NCBI GenBank assembly: GCA_900105225.1
Contig: LT629764.1
Coordinates: forward strand, 3,179,501 to 3,243,500
Length of the DNA: 64,000 nt
Direction: 5' to 3'
DNA from: Paenibacillaceae bacterium GAS479
Lineage (GTDB): Bacteria; Bacillota; Bacilli; Paenibacillales; Paenibacillaceae
The position numbers and the translations under genes were made by a program. The notes beneath the pieces are model-generated. The model was not told where the DNA came from and did not search any database. It saw only the letters and a program-made list of their open reading frames with translations. How positions within the stretch are numbered: position 1 is the stretch's first letter; each line of letters starts with the position of its first letter. Shown here piece after piece: positions 48,571 to 57,917 of this stretch.

Positions 48571-48758
48571 ATGACAATTAATGCAGTGCCTCCATCCATG
48601 GCGGAGAGGTTTTTTTCCGTGCCGGAACGGCTTTGCAGCTATCGTGTGTGGTTTCAAAATCGTCAAAGGGTATGTTACTCTAAAAGGGTTTAATTGGAAA
48701 ATTTTGAGGATATGATTGAATTCCCGGCAATTAGCTGGATTGAAGGAGGGAACGTTAA

Positions 48759-49016
48759 ATGAACCGAATTACTGGTATTAGTTTTGTCGCGTTTGGTTTG
48801 GCGATTCTGTTGTTTTATTCATCCACAGGCGGTGAAGTGAAGCCGTCCGAAAATTCTTCTCAAGAGTCTTATACACCGGCTATAATACGCGTTCAGTTTA
48901 ACGATGTTTACAACTTCCATCCTAAAGCATCCATAAGCCAGCTCAGTGAGATAATCGCCACAGCCAGATGCAGCAGAAGCACCAGCCAATCCTTGCGGGA
49001 GACACGGAGATCCTGA
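48759..49016 (+). CDS. Small protein with N-terminal signal-like helix; possibly truncated
   Basis: 85 residues. GAAGGAGGGAACGTTAA gives a strong ribosome site. The helix ISFVAFGLAILLFYSS is followed by a hydrophilic part (EVKPSENSSQESYTPAIIRVQF). From about residue 50 it lies antisense to the 57-residue membrane protein gene and looks like non-coding read-through (RCSRSTSQSLRETRRS). The start is credible but the end may be a truncation. No family recognised. Confidence 0.45.
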   Translation: MNRITGISFVAFGLAILLFYSSTGGEVKPSENSSQESYTPAIIRVQFNDVYNFHPKASISQLSEIIATARCSRSTSQSLRETRRS

Positions 49017-49081
49017 ACAAGATGGTAGATAGACCAGACGAAGATGACCAAATAAGCTAGCTGAAGCACGATAGATGGCAT
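48908..49081 (-). CDS. Small two-helix membrane protein
   Basis: 57 residues from ATG 49081 (an in-frame ATG two codons earlier is too close to GAGAGGGGAA). Two hydrophobic segments (IVLQLAYLVIFVWSIYHLV and WLVLLLHLAVAIISLSWLM) are joined by a basic turn, a hallmark of real small membrane proteins. It overlaps the convergent frame at 48759 by 109 nt. No family recognised. Confidence 0.55.
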   Translation of the reverse strand: MPSIVLQLAYLVIFVWSIYHLVQDLRVSRKDWLVLLLHLAVAIISLSWLMDALGWKL

Positions 49082-49184
49082 GATCATTTCCCCTCTCTGC
49101 AGGTTTTGGAAGCAAGCTTGCTGGTAACTTGCTGATATAGCATATGAGCCAGGCCTAGAGAGATATGACGGAGTGAGTGAATTT

Positions 49185-49200
49185 AAGAAAGCGTTTTCTT
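49185..49200 (+). promoter_or_regulatory. cre-like palindrome upstream of the phosphatase/mutase gene
   Basis: AAGAAAGCGTTTTCTT differs from the cre consensus at one position and is nearly symmetrical. It lies 93 nt before the gene. No -35/-10 pair is certain. Confidence 0.4.
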
Positions 49201-49292
49201 AGAATTTTACTACCTTCCAGATAGGCAACCCATTATACTAAAAGTATGGAAAACATTACTAAGCAGACGGGGTCGCTTGGAAGGAGCATTCT

Positions 49293-49886
49293 ATGATCAC
49301 GACACTTTATCTCATACGTCATGCAGAGTCCGTTTATAGACATGGAGAAGAGCGCAATCGAGGACTTTCTGAAAAGGGACATCTGGCAGCGAGCCGTGTT
49401 GCGACATTGCTGTCGAAGGAGGACATCCGGCTAATTGTCTCCAGTCCCTACGAGCGGGTGATTCAAACTGTGAAGCCGCTGGCGGAGCTGAGCGGGCTGA
49501 CCATCCAGACGCATGAGGAGCTGCGGGAGCGCTCCATTGTGGGATTTGATCTGGAAGTTCCTTGGGAGCAATGCGTTGAGGCGATTCGGATTTCTTTTGC
49601 AGATAAGGATTATGCACTGTCCGGCGGTGAAACCACGAATGAAGCTCAGCAGCGAGTCATTCCGGTTATTGAGCGGCTGCTTGGGGAACATGGGGGTCAG
49701 GGAATTGCTGTCGGGACACACGGGAATATCATGACAATTTTGCTAAATTATTTCGACCCAAGTTATGAATTCGAGTTCTGGCAGGCCGCTTTGATGCCCG
49801 ATGTTTACAAGCTTAGCTTTAGTGAAGGCAGGCTTATGGAAGTCCAACACTTGTGGAAAGTGGGCGCTGAGGGGGACAACGAGTGA
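49293..49886 (+). CDS. Histidine phosphatase (phosphoglycerate mutase-like)
   Basis: 197 residues. Catalytic LYLIRHAESVYRHGEERN (RHG-type motif as RHA) near the N-terminus, SSPYERVIQTVKPLAE, and the second His in VGTHGNIMTI. Substrate unknown; the family includes broad phosphatases such as PhoE and cofactor-dependent mutases. GGAAGGAG precedes the ATG. Its stop overlaps the start of the next gene (GTGA), so the two are coupled. Confidence 0.85.
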   Translation: MITTLYLIRHAESVYRHGEERNRGLSEKGHLAASRVATLLSKEDIRLIVSSPYERVIQTVKPLAELSGLTIQTHEELRERSIVGFDLEVPWEQCVEAIRISFADKDYALSGGETTNEAQQRVIPVIERLLGEHGGQGIAVGTHGNIMTILLNYFDPSYEFEFWQAALMPDVYKLSFSEGRLMEVQHLWKVGAEGDNE

Positions 49887-50464
49887 AAAAGGTGATCAAA
49901 CAGTCAGTTAAAGCTGTCTATGATGACAATGCTGGCCGCCCCATGAAACTCTATCATTTCAGCGAAGAGAGCGGCATAGAGACGTTCATACCTCGCGTCA
50001 AGGCGAGTCGAACGAATATGCCGCCGGTTGTCTGGGCGATTGACGAGGCCCATGAATTCATGTTTTTCGTGCCGCGCGCCTGCCCTAGAATTGTATACTC
50101 CCGAGGCGGGAGTATGTCTCAGGAGGACGAGGAACGCTTTTTCGGGCATACGGCGGCGGATAGGGTCATGGCGGTGGAAACGGGATGGCTGGATCGTATT
50201 ATGAATGTAGTGCTCTATCGCTATGAGTTGCCGTCGGACAGCTTTGAGCTGTTCTCTGAGACAGCGGGTTATTACATTTCACGGGAAACGGTGGAGCCGT
50301 TGGAGGTCATAAGGTTGGAGGGATTGCTAGAGCGGCTGGCAGGGCTTGGCATCGAGCTCCGAGTGACCCCGAACCTTCATCCGCTTAGGAATGCAATTAT
50401 GGGTTCGACCATCGACCTTTTCAGCATACATCAATTTGTGAACGCAAAAGAACCTTCACACTAA
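49883..50464 (+). CDS. DUF6886-like protein
   Basis: 193 residues from GTG. The core starts MKLYHFSEESGIETFIPRV and contains VVWAIDEAHEFMFFVPRACPRIVY, a pattern I associate with DUF6886, widespread in Bacillales with unknown function. The N-terminal 20 residues (MKKVIKQSVKAVYDDNAGRP) are not part of the family core and result from the coupled GTG start; an internal ATG before KLYHFSE is an alternative. No membrane segments. Confidence 0.68.
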   Translation: MKKVIKQSVKAVYDDNAGRPMKLYHFSEESGIETFIPRVKASRTNMPPVVWAIDEAHEFMFFVPRACPRIVYSRGGSMSQEDEERFFGHTAADRVMAVETGWLDRIMNVVLYRYELPSDSFELFSETAGYYISRETVEPLEVIRLEGLLERLAGLGIELRVTPNLHPLRNAIMGSTIDLFSIHQFVNAKEPSH

Positions 50465-50520
50465 TTGTTATGCCGCGAGAGATGCGGGATTAGCAACCAG
50501 TACTAGCGTAGGTCGGAGCT

Positions 50521-51072
50521 TTAACTTGGCGGATAGAGCTGGTCGAACTCCCGGCGCAGCATGCCGTAGATCAGTTCATCATGGCGTCGGCCATTGGTAA
50601 ACATCTGCTCACGCAGCCGACCTTCCAGCTGGAAGCCTAGCGATTTTTGGAATTTCATAGACGCTTCGTTGAAGCTGTATACATGAGCGGTCGCCTTTTC
50701 ATAGCGCAGCTCGTGAAAAAAGTATCGAAGCAACACTAGCACCGCATCGGATGCATATCCTTTGCGCCAGTGGGGGCGGAACAAGGCGATTCCGTATTGA
50801 AAGCTACCGAAGCGCTGATCACAATGATGCGAATTTATTGCACCGACCAGCTCCCCCTCCAGCGTCTCGATTGCCAGCGACATATTATCCTCTTCGGGTT
50901 CCTGCTCGGCCTTCTTTTCAGCCCAGATCCTGGTGGCTTCCTCCGAACGTGGGAAAAAGATCATGTCCGCCGCTCGGGCACCTTCTAGATCCTGGTCATT
51001 ATCATGGAATAACTCCCAATCTTCGGGAGCAATCGGCCTTAGCCTAATTTTGCTGCCTGTCCAGCTGTTCAT
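50521..51072 (-). CDS. GNAT-family N-acetyltransferase (RimJ/RimL-like)
   Basis: 183 residues. LRPIAPEDWELFHDNDQDLE at the N-terminus, the acetyl-CoA loop region FRPHWRKGYASDAVLVLLRYFF and the terminal SFNEASMKFQKSLGFQLEGRLREQ are typical of the RimJ/RimL subgroup, which acetylates N-terminal or small-molecule amines. AAAGGAGAG precedes the ATG. It follows the MerR gene by 20 nt on the same strand and is probably co-transcribed. Confidence 0.87.
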   Translation of the reverse strand: MNSWTGSKIRLRPIAPEDWELFHDNDQDLEGARAADMIFFPRSEEATRIWAEKKAEQEPEEDNMSLAIETLEGELVGAINSHHCDQRFGSFQYGIALFRPHWRKGYASDAVLVLLRYFFHELRYEKATAHVYSFNEASMKFQKSLGFQLEGRLREQMFTNGRRHDELIYGMLRREFDQLYPPS

Positions 51073-51092
51073 CGGGTTCTCTCCTTTATACT

Positions 51093-51911
51093 CTAAACTG
51101 AAACCTCTATGAAGACCCGAACGACAAAGCTATCGGGATCGATCTCTGAAAAATAGGTGAGCATATCCACTACATACACATCCCCGATTATTTTCATTCC
51201 GTTGCGCTCGATGTACTCTTTGAGGATGAAATAAGCTTCGGGAGTGCTCTCGTAAGAGCCCTTATAATCCATAACTGCATAAAGCCCTTTAGGCTTGGTA
51301 ATCATTCTTTCTCCCGAAATTGGCTCCTGAAGCTTATTGGCTATATACCCCCAGGAAAAAATGCCGGATTCAAGACTTGCTTTGCTGTAAGTCGCCCAAA
51401 TCGGAAATTCATGATAGATAAAGTGTTCTTCGCAGTAGCTTCGATGTTCGCTTAGTTTGGCGTTAAACTCCTCTTCGGTACCCCGCTCGAGTGGAGTCGC
51501 GATTAAATACTCCGCTTCACATTCCTCAAAGGATGGAACTTCCCGAAACGCCTCCATAGATTTCTCCGTCATATGAATGGCATTTTTTAATATATTTTGC
51601 ATCCGGCCAATTCGAAGCTGCTCCATCTCCAGTTCCTGTTGCTTCTGTTTGAATAGCTCAATTAGATTTATGGCGTTTCGATTCTGGATAAAACTCTTTA
51701 TTTCCTGTAGGGAACTTCCGGCCTTTTTAAGCACACTAATAATATCTAATATGTAGGATTGTCGGTACGAATAATAACGGTAACCGCTGGCATTAATGAA
51801 TTCGGGCTTTAAGAGACCGATGTCATCGTAATGAAGCAGGGCATGCTTGGTTACTCCGCTTATTTTGGCTAGTTGGCTGATCGTGATGTAGCGGTTGCTG
51901 CTATCCGGCAT
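51093..51911 (-). CDS. MerR-family regulator with effector-binding domain
   Basis: 272 residues. The winged helix has TISQLAKISGVTKHALLHYDDIGLL, a coiled coil follows, and the C-terminal GyrI-like/BmrR-type effector domain covers residues ~120-272 (LYAVMDYKGSYESTPEAYFILKEYI is part). This resembles BmrR-like multidrug sensors. It is divergent from an MFS pump, and the promoter between them has MerR architecture. Drug-triggered activation of the pump is the likely role. Confidence 0.88.
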   Translation of the reverse strand: MPDSSNRYITISQLAKISGVTKHALLHYDDIGLLKPEFINASGYRYYSYRQSYILDIISVLKKAGSSLQEIKSFIQNRNAINLIELFKQKQQELEMEQLRIGRMQNILKNAIHMTEKSMEAFREVPSFEECEAEYLIATPLERGTEEEFNAKLSEHRSYCEEHFIYHEFPIWATYSKASLESGIFSWGYIANKLQEPISGERMITKPKGLYAVMDYKGSYESTPEAYFILKEYIERNGMKIIGDVYVVDMLTYFSEIDPDSFVVRVFIEVSV

Positions 51912-51975
51912 TTGGAACTCCCCCGAATCTGAATTTACTATTGATGAGCCTAAATCTTACTCCATGAAAAAACTT

Positions 51976-52006
51976 TTGACTACAGGGTAACCCTATAGTT
52001 TAGTGT
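51976..52006 (+). promoter_or_regulatory. MerR-controlled promoter of the MFS pump
   Basis: TTGACT (51976-51981) and TAGTGT (52001-52006) are 19 nt apart. CTACAGGGTAACCCTATAG forms an imperfect palindrome across the spacer, the expected binding site for the divergently encoded MerR protein. Confidence 0.8.
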
Positions 52007-52053
52007 TGGATTTAGCAAAATTCTAGTTACTACTCGTGGAGGGATAAAGAAAA

Positions 52054-53550
52054 ATGTACGGATTTAAACGGTGGCTCATTTTGGCCGTCGTATCCAGCGC
52101 TCTTTTGCTCATTGTTATGGATTCGACGATTCTTTATACCGCTTTACCCAGCTTAACTTATGATCTTGGCGCATCGGCGTCGGAGAAATTATGGATTCTG
52201 AACGGCTATTCGCTTGTTATGGCAGGTCTGCTCCCGGCGATGGGCACGCTTGGGGATCGTTACGGCCACAAAAAAATATTCGCTCTTGGTCTGCTTGTTT
52301 TTACGGCAACCTCGCTGTTGGCCGCTTTTGCTCCGACTCCGTCTGTATTAGTAGTCGCAAGGATTCTCCTTGCTGTTGGAGCGTCCATGATGATGCCTGC
52401 TACTTTGTCCATTATCAGAATGACTTTTACTAATCCGCGCGAGCTTGGACTAGCGATCGGAATCTGGGCGGCTATCGCCTCTGGAGGAGCGGGAATTGGC
52501 CCAATCATAGGCGGATTGTTGGTGGAGCACTATTGGTGGGGAGCCGCCTTTTTGATCAACGTTCCTATAGCCATCTTGGCGTTGGTGTTGACCTTGGTGT
52601 ACGTTCCAAGTCATGAGGGCAATAAAGATACAAAGTGGGATCTTATCGGCTCCGCCCAGATTATGATCGCTTTGGTTGCGATTGTTTTTGCCATAAAAGA
52701 ATTTGCCAAACGCGAAGGTTCCCCGGCGCTTGCTGCGATTAGCGCTGTTATCGGAATTGTCGCCATGATCATCTTTATTCGTCGTCAGCTCAAAAGCTCC
52801 AACCCGCTGCTTGATCTTTCACTCTTTAAACTATCTCCTTTTACGGCAGGATGTATTACAGCTGTCGTCGGCCTTTTTGGACAGTTGGGCATTCAGTACG
52901 TCATTACCCAGCGGCTTCAATTAGTGGAAGGATTGAGCCCTTTTCAAGCCGGATTAATTATGATAAGCATACCGGGGGCAGCTCTTATTGCTGGACCTGT
53001 GGCCGGAAAAATGATGGTTCGTTATAATGTCATCCGCATCAAAAGCATATCGCTTCTGCTTGCGGCTGTAGGGACGGCCATTTATCTCTTTCAATATGAC
53101 GCCGGCATGATGGGGCAAATTATCGGTCTGGCATTTCTCGGATTAGGTTTGGGAGCAAGTATGACGGCAGCTTCTCACTCCATTATGAGCTCCGCGCCGC
53201 CTGAAAAAGCAGGGATGGCCGCATCAATTGAAGAAGTAGCGTATGAAGTCGGGGGTGCAGCCGGAATTGCAATCATCGGAAGTTTGTCAGGTCTGATTTA
53301 CTCGCTCAACATGGTAATTCCGCAAGGGCTTCAAGTTCCCGCCAATGTCAAAGACAGCCTCGACGAAGCACTTATTGCAGCGGAAGGACTGCCCACTGGG
53401 GCATCCGAGGCCTTAATCGTGGCCGGGCGCACCGCTTTTGACGATTCCTTTATTGTTATCTTGATGGGACTAGCTATATTTTTTGCAGTAGCCTCGTTAA
53501 GCATCGGTCTGATAGGAGCTCGTTCAAAACAAAAAATGGCTGAGGAGTAA
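52054..53550 (+). CDS. MFS drug/proton antiporter, DHA2 (14-helix) family
   Basis: 498 residues with about 14 membrane segments. Family motifs: VMDSTILYTALPSL near the N-terminus (motif D1), MGTLGDRYGHKKIF (motif A) and the motif C region ASGGAGIGPIIGGLL. It belongs to the QacA/SmvA group exporting cationic drugs or antiseptics. GTGGAGGGA precedes the ATG. Regulated by the MerR protein next door, as judged from the promoter. Confidence 0.9.
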   Translation: MYGFKRWLILAVVSSALLLIVMDSTILYTALPSLTYDLGASASEKLWILNGYSLVMAGLLPAMGTLGDRYGHKKIFALGLLVFTATSLLAAFAPTPSVLVVARILLAVGASMMMPATLSIIRMTFTNPRELGLAIGIWAAIASGGAGIGPIIGGLLVEHYWWGAAFLINVPIAILALVLTLVYVPSHEGNKDTKWDLIGSAQIMIALVAIVFAIKEFAKREGSPALAAISAVIGIVAMIIFIRRQLKSSNPLLDLSLFKLSPFTAGCITAVVGLFGQLGIQYVITQRLQLVEGLSPFQAGLIMISIPGAALIAGPVAGKMMVRYNVIRIKSISLLLAAVGTAIYLFQYDAGMMGQIIGLAFLGLGLGASMTAASHSIMSSAPPEKAGMAASIEEVAYEVGGAAGIAIIGSLSGLIYSLNMVIPQGLQVPANVKDSLDEALIAAEGLPTGASEALIVAGRTAFDDSFIVILMGLAIFFAVASLSIGLIGARSKQKMAEE

Positions 53551-53722
53551 GCCGTGCCGATTCAGCAGCAGAGAGGTCTGCCGGATGACTACAGTTGCCG
53601 GGCATCGGCCTTAGCTCCTTTTCCAGTGACGGATTTTCGGTATTGGGGACGGCGTTTTAGGTAAAATGCTGTAGGTAAACTCAAGTAGGCAAAGCTTTGA
53701 GCAGCTTCCTTTTATTAAACAT

Positions 53723-53749
53723 AAAAAGAGCACCCATATTTGGGTGCTC
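53723..53749 (-). terminator. Terminator of the secreted-protein gene
   Basis: GAGCACCCA / TGGGTGCTC hairpin with TTTTTAT on the minus strand, directly past the stop at 53764. Confidence 0.85.
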
Positions 53750-53763
53750 AATGTGGACCATTT

Positions 53764-54285
53764 CTATACTTTTGCCAAATCAGCCATTTCGATAGCAGTT
53801 TTGACATAAACAATGCCCTGTGGATCAGATTTACCACCTAACCACTGAATAATGTAATTTCCACCGCGCATACCTTGGTCAAATCCATTCATGAAGCTTA
53901 TCCAGGTATACTCGCTATTTGCAGGGATCTCATGGCCGAAATAGTTTTTATTCGTGTCTTTGTGTTCTAAGGTCACTTTAAGAGGCTCCGAGCTTCTGTT
54001 GTAGAACGTAAGCTTGAGATGGCCAAAGCCGGGCTCGATTTTAAAGGAACTTTTTAGTTGGGTCTCCCCGGCCACCTTGACCGGTGTTAAAGGAATGTTT
54101 AATCCGATCTCTCTTGGAGCAATGCCTGGTCCTTTAGAGCTGCCGTAGAAGACCGACGCTGCTGGATTTACTTTACCAGGATCTAGCGTTTGTACTGGAG
54201 CGGCGGATGCTGTAATGAAAACGGCTAGTAAAAGAGTTAAGATTCCTAGAATGGCGCTTTTTTTCTTCACCTCTTTTTTTACCAA
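53764..54285 (-). CDS. Secreted protein of unknown function
   Basis: 173 residues. A signal peptide (SAILGILTLLLAVFITASAA) is followed by a ~140-residue beta-rich domain with HLKLTFYNRSSEPLKVTLEH and GGNYIIQWLGGKSD. No family recognised; the pattern of short strands with Phe/Tyr and the phrase FIKIEPG-like SSFKIEPGFGHLKL suggests a beta-sandwich. The first codons are Lys-rich and a GTG start at the sixth codon is possible. It ends at its own terminator; the IS66 element lies 75 nt upstream of its start. Confidence 0.6.
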   Translation of the reverse strand: MVKKEVKKKSAILGILTLLLAVFITASAAPVQTLDPGKVNPAASVFYGSSKGPGIAPREIGLNIPLTPVKVAGETQLKSSFKIEPGFGHLKLTFYNRSSEPLKVTLEHKDTNKNYFGHEIPANSEYTWISFMNGFDQGMRGGNYIIQWLGGKSDPQGIVYVKTAIEMADLAKV

Positions 54286-54360
54286 CTTTCTATTTTTATG
54301 TTTTTTATATCCTGCAAATGGAATAATATAACAATATGTATTTTTAGGTCAAGATTAATC

Positions 54361-55926
54361 GTAACTGCTTAGGTACCTCTTAAAATACGAACTGCCCACG
54401 GTAAGCAAAAGCGAGGATAGGATAGCGTTGTTTGCCAAGCGTTGAAATGATGCTGCGAATGCGGGCAAAGTGCTCCGCATTATCCAGGGTTCGAAAAGCA
54501 CCGGATATCTTGATTTTAACTTTCGCCATCCGAATATCCCGTTCGGCCTGATTATGGTCAAAAGGAACACGCGCATCGCGAATAAAGCGAAGAATCGCTT
54601 CTTTATGAAGCTGGAATCGTTCGCCCAGGTTGGCGGCTTTGCTCTTTTTGGCACGGCCTCTGCCGGAGGCAGGCACCAAGGGATTGGCCTGTGTCCATTC
54701 TTGACGGCCTTCTGCCAGAATGTCGTCATAACGCCGTTCCATATCGTTCACGATCTGTTCTTCAAGCGAAATTCCGGTTGCTCGGGATTCCTTGACCAGC
54801 TCCCAGCTCTCCTGCTGAAATACACGGATCAGCCTCGCCCATTCCTGCCCGTCGTACGCCTCAATACCGAGACATTCCCGGAGCAAATGAGCATTGCATA
54901 AGGCATGCTTAAAGCGGTATTCCGCATTGAAATAGGTGCTGAAACAGTCGTGGACGACAATTCCGGAATAAATCGGCAGGAAGCCAATCGCCTCTATGGC
55001 TTGTTTGCCCCGGCGGGGATCGACCCCGAGCAACGTCCAGAACGGGTTTGAAATCACGTGCAGCCAATGGCCGCGTCCCTCGACCCGGAATCCGGTTTCA
55101 TCCGTATGGACGACAGCTGCTTCCATGAGTCGCTCCTGGATTTGGGTAAGCAAGGGCTCCATGGCCTCCGACATGCCCTGAATCCAGTTCAGCAGCGTCG
55201 ACTCACTGGGACGCAATCCCTTAAGGTCGTGAAGCAACTGGCTGATGCGATCAAGGGGCAACAACTGCATTCCGTGCAAATACGTCGTCATGGCGACCCT
55301 ACCGGATCCATATTGAACAGGTGCCTTGATCTCGCTCGGGAACGAAGCTTGTGTGATGCATTTGCAGTGGGGACAGGCTTTTCTCTGAGCCTGATGCTCG
55401 GTGATGACGATTCGTGGAGCAGGCAAGTCAAATACCTGACGTTTCGTATAACCGATAACCGCCGCGTCCTCCAGCGAATGGTGACAAGAGCCACAGGTAG
55501 AGACCCCATGCTCCATGATCTCATCAGGGGCATCGCTGAAGCGAAGTGTATGCCCTTCATGACCCGGTGGAGCTCCTTTTTTTCCACCGGATTTACGTAA
55601 GCTGGTTGGCTTGCGCAGTCCATCGCTGGAAGGGGGTTTGCTGCTGTTTTTCGAGTTTTGACCGAGTTGCCTTTCTAAATCTTTCACTCTTGTTTCCAAC
55701 TGCTGGATTCGTCTCGTTTGTTGCTCGATTTGCACCGTCTGTTGCTCAATTTGCCTGGCTTGTTGCTCAATCGTTTGGGTCAGCATCGTGATGAATGCAG
55801 CTATTTCCTTATCTCCCTTGCTGATTTGCAAGATTTGTTCTGAATCTAGCTTCACGTTGTACCCTCATTTCGTTCTCTACGTTACTTGTATAATATCTCT
55901 TTTTATAGAGAGTACCTAAGTAGTTA
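54361..55926 (-). mobile_element. IS66-family insertion sequence (ISBst12-like, single transposase)
   Basis: Imperfect terminal inverted repeats: TAACTGCTTAGGTAC near 54362 and the complement of GTACCTAAGTAGTTA ending at 55926 (14 of 15 match). The 1.57-kb element holds only tnpC, without tnpA or tnpB, as in the ISBst12 subgroup. No 8-bp direct repeat is visible at the ends: GATTAATC lies on the left, while on the right the group II intron begins immediately. Confidence 0.85.
54380..55855 (-). CDS. tnpC: IS66 transposase TnpC
   Basis: 491 residues, intact. N-terminal coiled coil with tandem IEQQ repeats (residues ~28-60), then QNSKNSSKPPSSDG, a zinc-finger-like part (CGSCHHS; CPHCKC), and the DDE domain with VVHTDETGFRV, VVHDCFSTYF and the late FDHNQAERDIRMAK. 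The C-terminus IISTLGKQ is usual. It probably catalyses cut-and-paste transposition. No frameshift or missing motif was noticed. Confidence 0.93.
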   Translation of the reverse strand: MKLDSEQILQISKGDKEIAAFITMLTQTIEQQARQIEQQTVQIEQQTRRIQQLETRVKDLERQLGQNSKNSSKPPSSDGLRKPTSLRKSGGKKGAPPGHEGHTLRFSDAPDEIMEHGVSTCGSCHHSLEDAAVIGYTKRQVFDLPAPRIVITEHQAQRKACPHCKCITQASFPSEIKAPVQYGSGRVAMTTYLHGMQLLPLDRISQLLHDLKGLRPSESTLLNWIQGMSEAMEPLLTQIQERLMEAAVVHTDETGFRVEGRGHWLHVISNPFWTLLGVDPRRGKQAIEAIGFLPIYSGIVVHDCFSTYFNAEYRFKHALCNAHLLRECLGIEAYDGQEWARLIRVFQQESWELVKESRATGISLEEQIVNDMERRYDDILAEGRQEWTQANPLVPASGRGRAKKSKAANLGERFQLHKEAILRFIRDARVPFDHNQAERDIRMAKVKIKISGAFRTLDNAEHFARIRSIISTLGKQRYPILAFAYRGQFVF

Positions 55927-57846
55927 GAGCGACCGAGCCTAGGTTGAGTAATTTTAGCAGGTGGAACCCCTGCTTGGAAAGGCAAAAGCCATGCCACCAA
56001 TAGCGAGTCTTGGAGCGACAATGGTAACATTCTCGTTTAAGCGTAGACAGTTAGGATGCAGGCCTGAAAGTGATTGAGCCTCGAAAATTAGGAGAACGGG
56101 AAGGTCGACGAGCTTTACTACTCGGAAGACAACACTCGCTTAGACGTATAGGGCAAGTCTGAGGGAGGTTGCTCGGGGTCGAAGAGCCAGGCATGTATAC
56201 CAATGGTTACTCAGCAACTCGGGAGGCCCAGACACTCTTCTGCGAATTAAGTACTTGTTAGGAACAACGTGAGGAGTATGGCGGACAAGCGCTAATACGT
56301 AAGGAAGCCAAATGGTAGTCTGGGAGTCGGATTGCCGCATAGTACCCGTGAAGCTGGTGTAATGTCGGTGGAGGGAAGGCAGGCGACACAAAATCGATCT
56401 TGATAAGGACACATTTACCGCACACTGAGGTAGAGAAGAAATGGAAACAAAATTAGCAAGAATAGCAGAGATGGCAAGTGTGGACCCTAAGCTGCGGTTT
56501 ACTTCAATCGGACATTTTATCGATGCGGTAGCATTGATGGAAAGTCATAGAACAATGGAGACCGGGAAAGCAACAGGAGTCGACGGAGTCACGAAAGAGA
56601 CGTATGAAGCGAATCTGGAGGCAAACGTAGAGAATCTGGTAAAACGAATAAAACAGAAAAGCTACAGACCGAAACCGGCCAGACGAACCTACATCCCGAA
56701 GGATGAGAAAAGTACGCGCCCGCTTGGTATTCCTGCTTACGAGGATAAGCTGGTGCAACACGCGCTGAAGAGAGTGCTCGAAGCCATTTATGAACAAGAC
56801 TTCATGGACTTCTCCTATGGATTTCGCCCAAACCGAAGCATGCACGATGCATTGAAACGTCTGAACGCAATCATGGAAAGAGGACCGATCAATTACGTGG
56901 TGGACGCCGACATTAAAGGCTTCTTTAATCACGTCGATCATGAATGGTTGATGAAGTTTCTCGAACTACGGATCGGTGATCTCAATATCCATCGCCTCGT
57001 CAGGCGTATGTTGAAAGCCGGCATACAAGAGGAAGGCGAGTACGAGCCCACCGAAGAAGGAACCCCGCAAGGTTCAGTCGTGTCGCCAATGCTTGCAAAC
57101 GTGTACCTGCACTATGTACTGGATCTCTGGTTTGAAGTGGCGGTGAAGAAACAATGCAGAGGTCAGGCTGAAATCATACGCTTTGCTGATGATTTCGTAT
57201 GCTGCTTCCAATACAAAGAAGATGCAGAACGATTCTATGCCGCGCTTCGAACGAGGTTAGGAAAGTTTAATCTGAGCCTAGCGGAAGAGAAGACAAAGAT
57301 CATCGAATTTGGACGTTTTACGGAGACAAACAGGAAAAAGCGTGGAGAAGGGAAGCCGGAAACATTCACCTTCCTGGGATTCACCCACTACGGTTCCAAA
57401 AGCCAGAAAGGTATGTTTCGGGTTAAACGCAAAACAAGCGGAAAGAAATTCAAACAAAAGGTTAAAGCGATGAAAACATGGATCAAGGCTAATCGTCATA
57501 TGGAACAGAAGATGTTTCTTAAAACGCTCCGGGCCAAACTGGCAGGGCACTACCGATATTATGGAATTACGGATAATTTCGAGATGGTACACGCCTATTA
57601 TGATATAACGATTAACCTGATGCTGAAATGGCTAAATCGCAGAAGCCAGAAAAAGAGTTTCACGAAGGAGAGATTTTTCGAAGTCTTAAAGAACTTCAAG
57701 CTGCCCAAACCGCGCGTCTACGTTAATATCTACGACATGCCAAAGCTGTAAGGATGATGTGAAGAGCCGTATGCGTAAATTGCGCCCGTACGGATCTGTG
57801 AGGGGTAGGGGTACAATCCGCGACGGAAAGGCCCCGCCTACTCGAC
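55927..57846 (+). mobile_element. Group II intron with its own reverse transcriptase
   Basis: The ~514 nt before the reverse transcriptase have the dense hairpin layout of domains I-III. The 3' end shows domain V (GAGCCGTATGCG..CCGTACGGATC, near 57764-57803) and domain VI (CCCCGCCTACTCGAC at the end). The 5' end is set at GAGCGACCGAG because it directly follows the IS66 repeat; the exact base is uncertain. The intron appears complete and potentially mobile. Confidence 0.82.
56441..57751 (+). CDS. ltrA: Group II intron reverse transcriptase/maturase
   Basis: 436 residues. RT blocks: KATGVDGVTKETYEANL, RPLGIPAYEDKLVQHAL, FSYGFRPNRSMHDAL, DADIKGFFNHVDHEWL, GTPQGSVVSPMLANVYLHYV and the catalytic FADD (residues 248-251). 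The maturase/thumb region continues to the end (HYRYYGITDNFEMVHAYY). No HNH endonuclease domain is seen after it, so mobility may depend on nicked or single-stranded target DNA. It helps the intron splice and reverse-transcribes it into new sites. Confidence 0.93.
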   Translation: METKLARIAEMASVDPKLRFTSIGHFIDAVALMESHRTMETGKATGVDGVTKETYEANLEANVENLVKRIKQKSYRPKPARRTYIPKDEKSTRPLGIPAYEDKLVQHALKRVLEAIYEQDFMDFSYGFRPNRSMHDALKRLNAIMERGPINYVVDADIKGFFNHVDHEWLMKFLELRIGDLNIHRLVRRMLKAGIQEEGEYEPTEEGTPQGSVVSPMLANVYLHYVLDLWFEVAVKKQCRGQAEIIRFADDFVCCFQYKEDAERFYAALRTRLGKFNLSLAEEKTKIIEFGRFTETNRKKRGEGKPETFTFLGFTHYGSKSQKGMFRVKRKTSGKKFKQKVKAMKTWIKANRHMEQKMFLKTLRAKLAGHYRYYGITDNFEMVHAYYDITINLMLKWLNRRSQKKSFTKERFFEVLKNFKLPKPRVYVNIYDMPKL

Positions 57847-57917
57847 CCTCAATTGTTCTTTACTCTGTCCCAATATGGGTCAAAAGTAGTTTTTTTTATA
57901 TTTTTTTCCATAAAATG

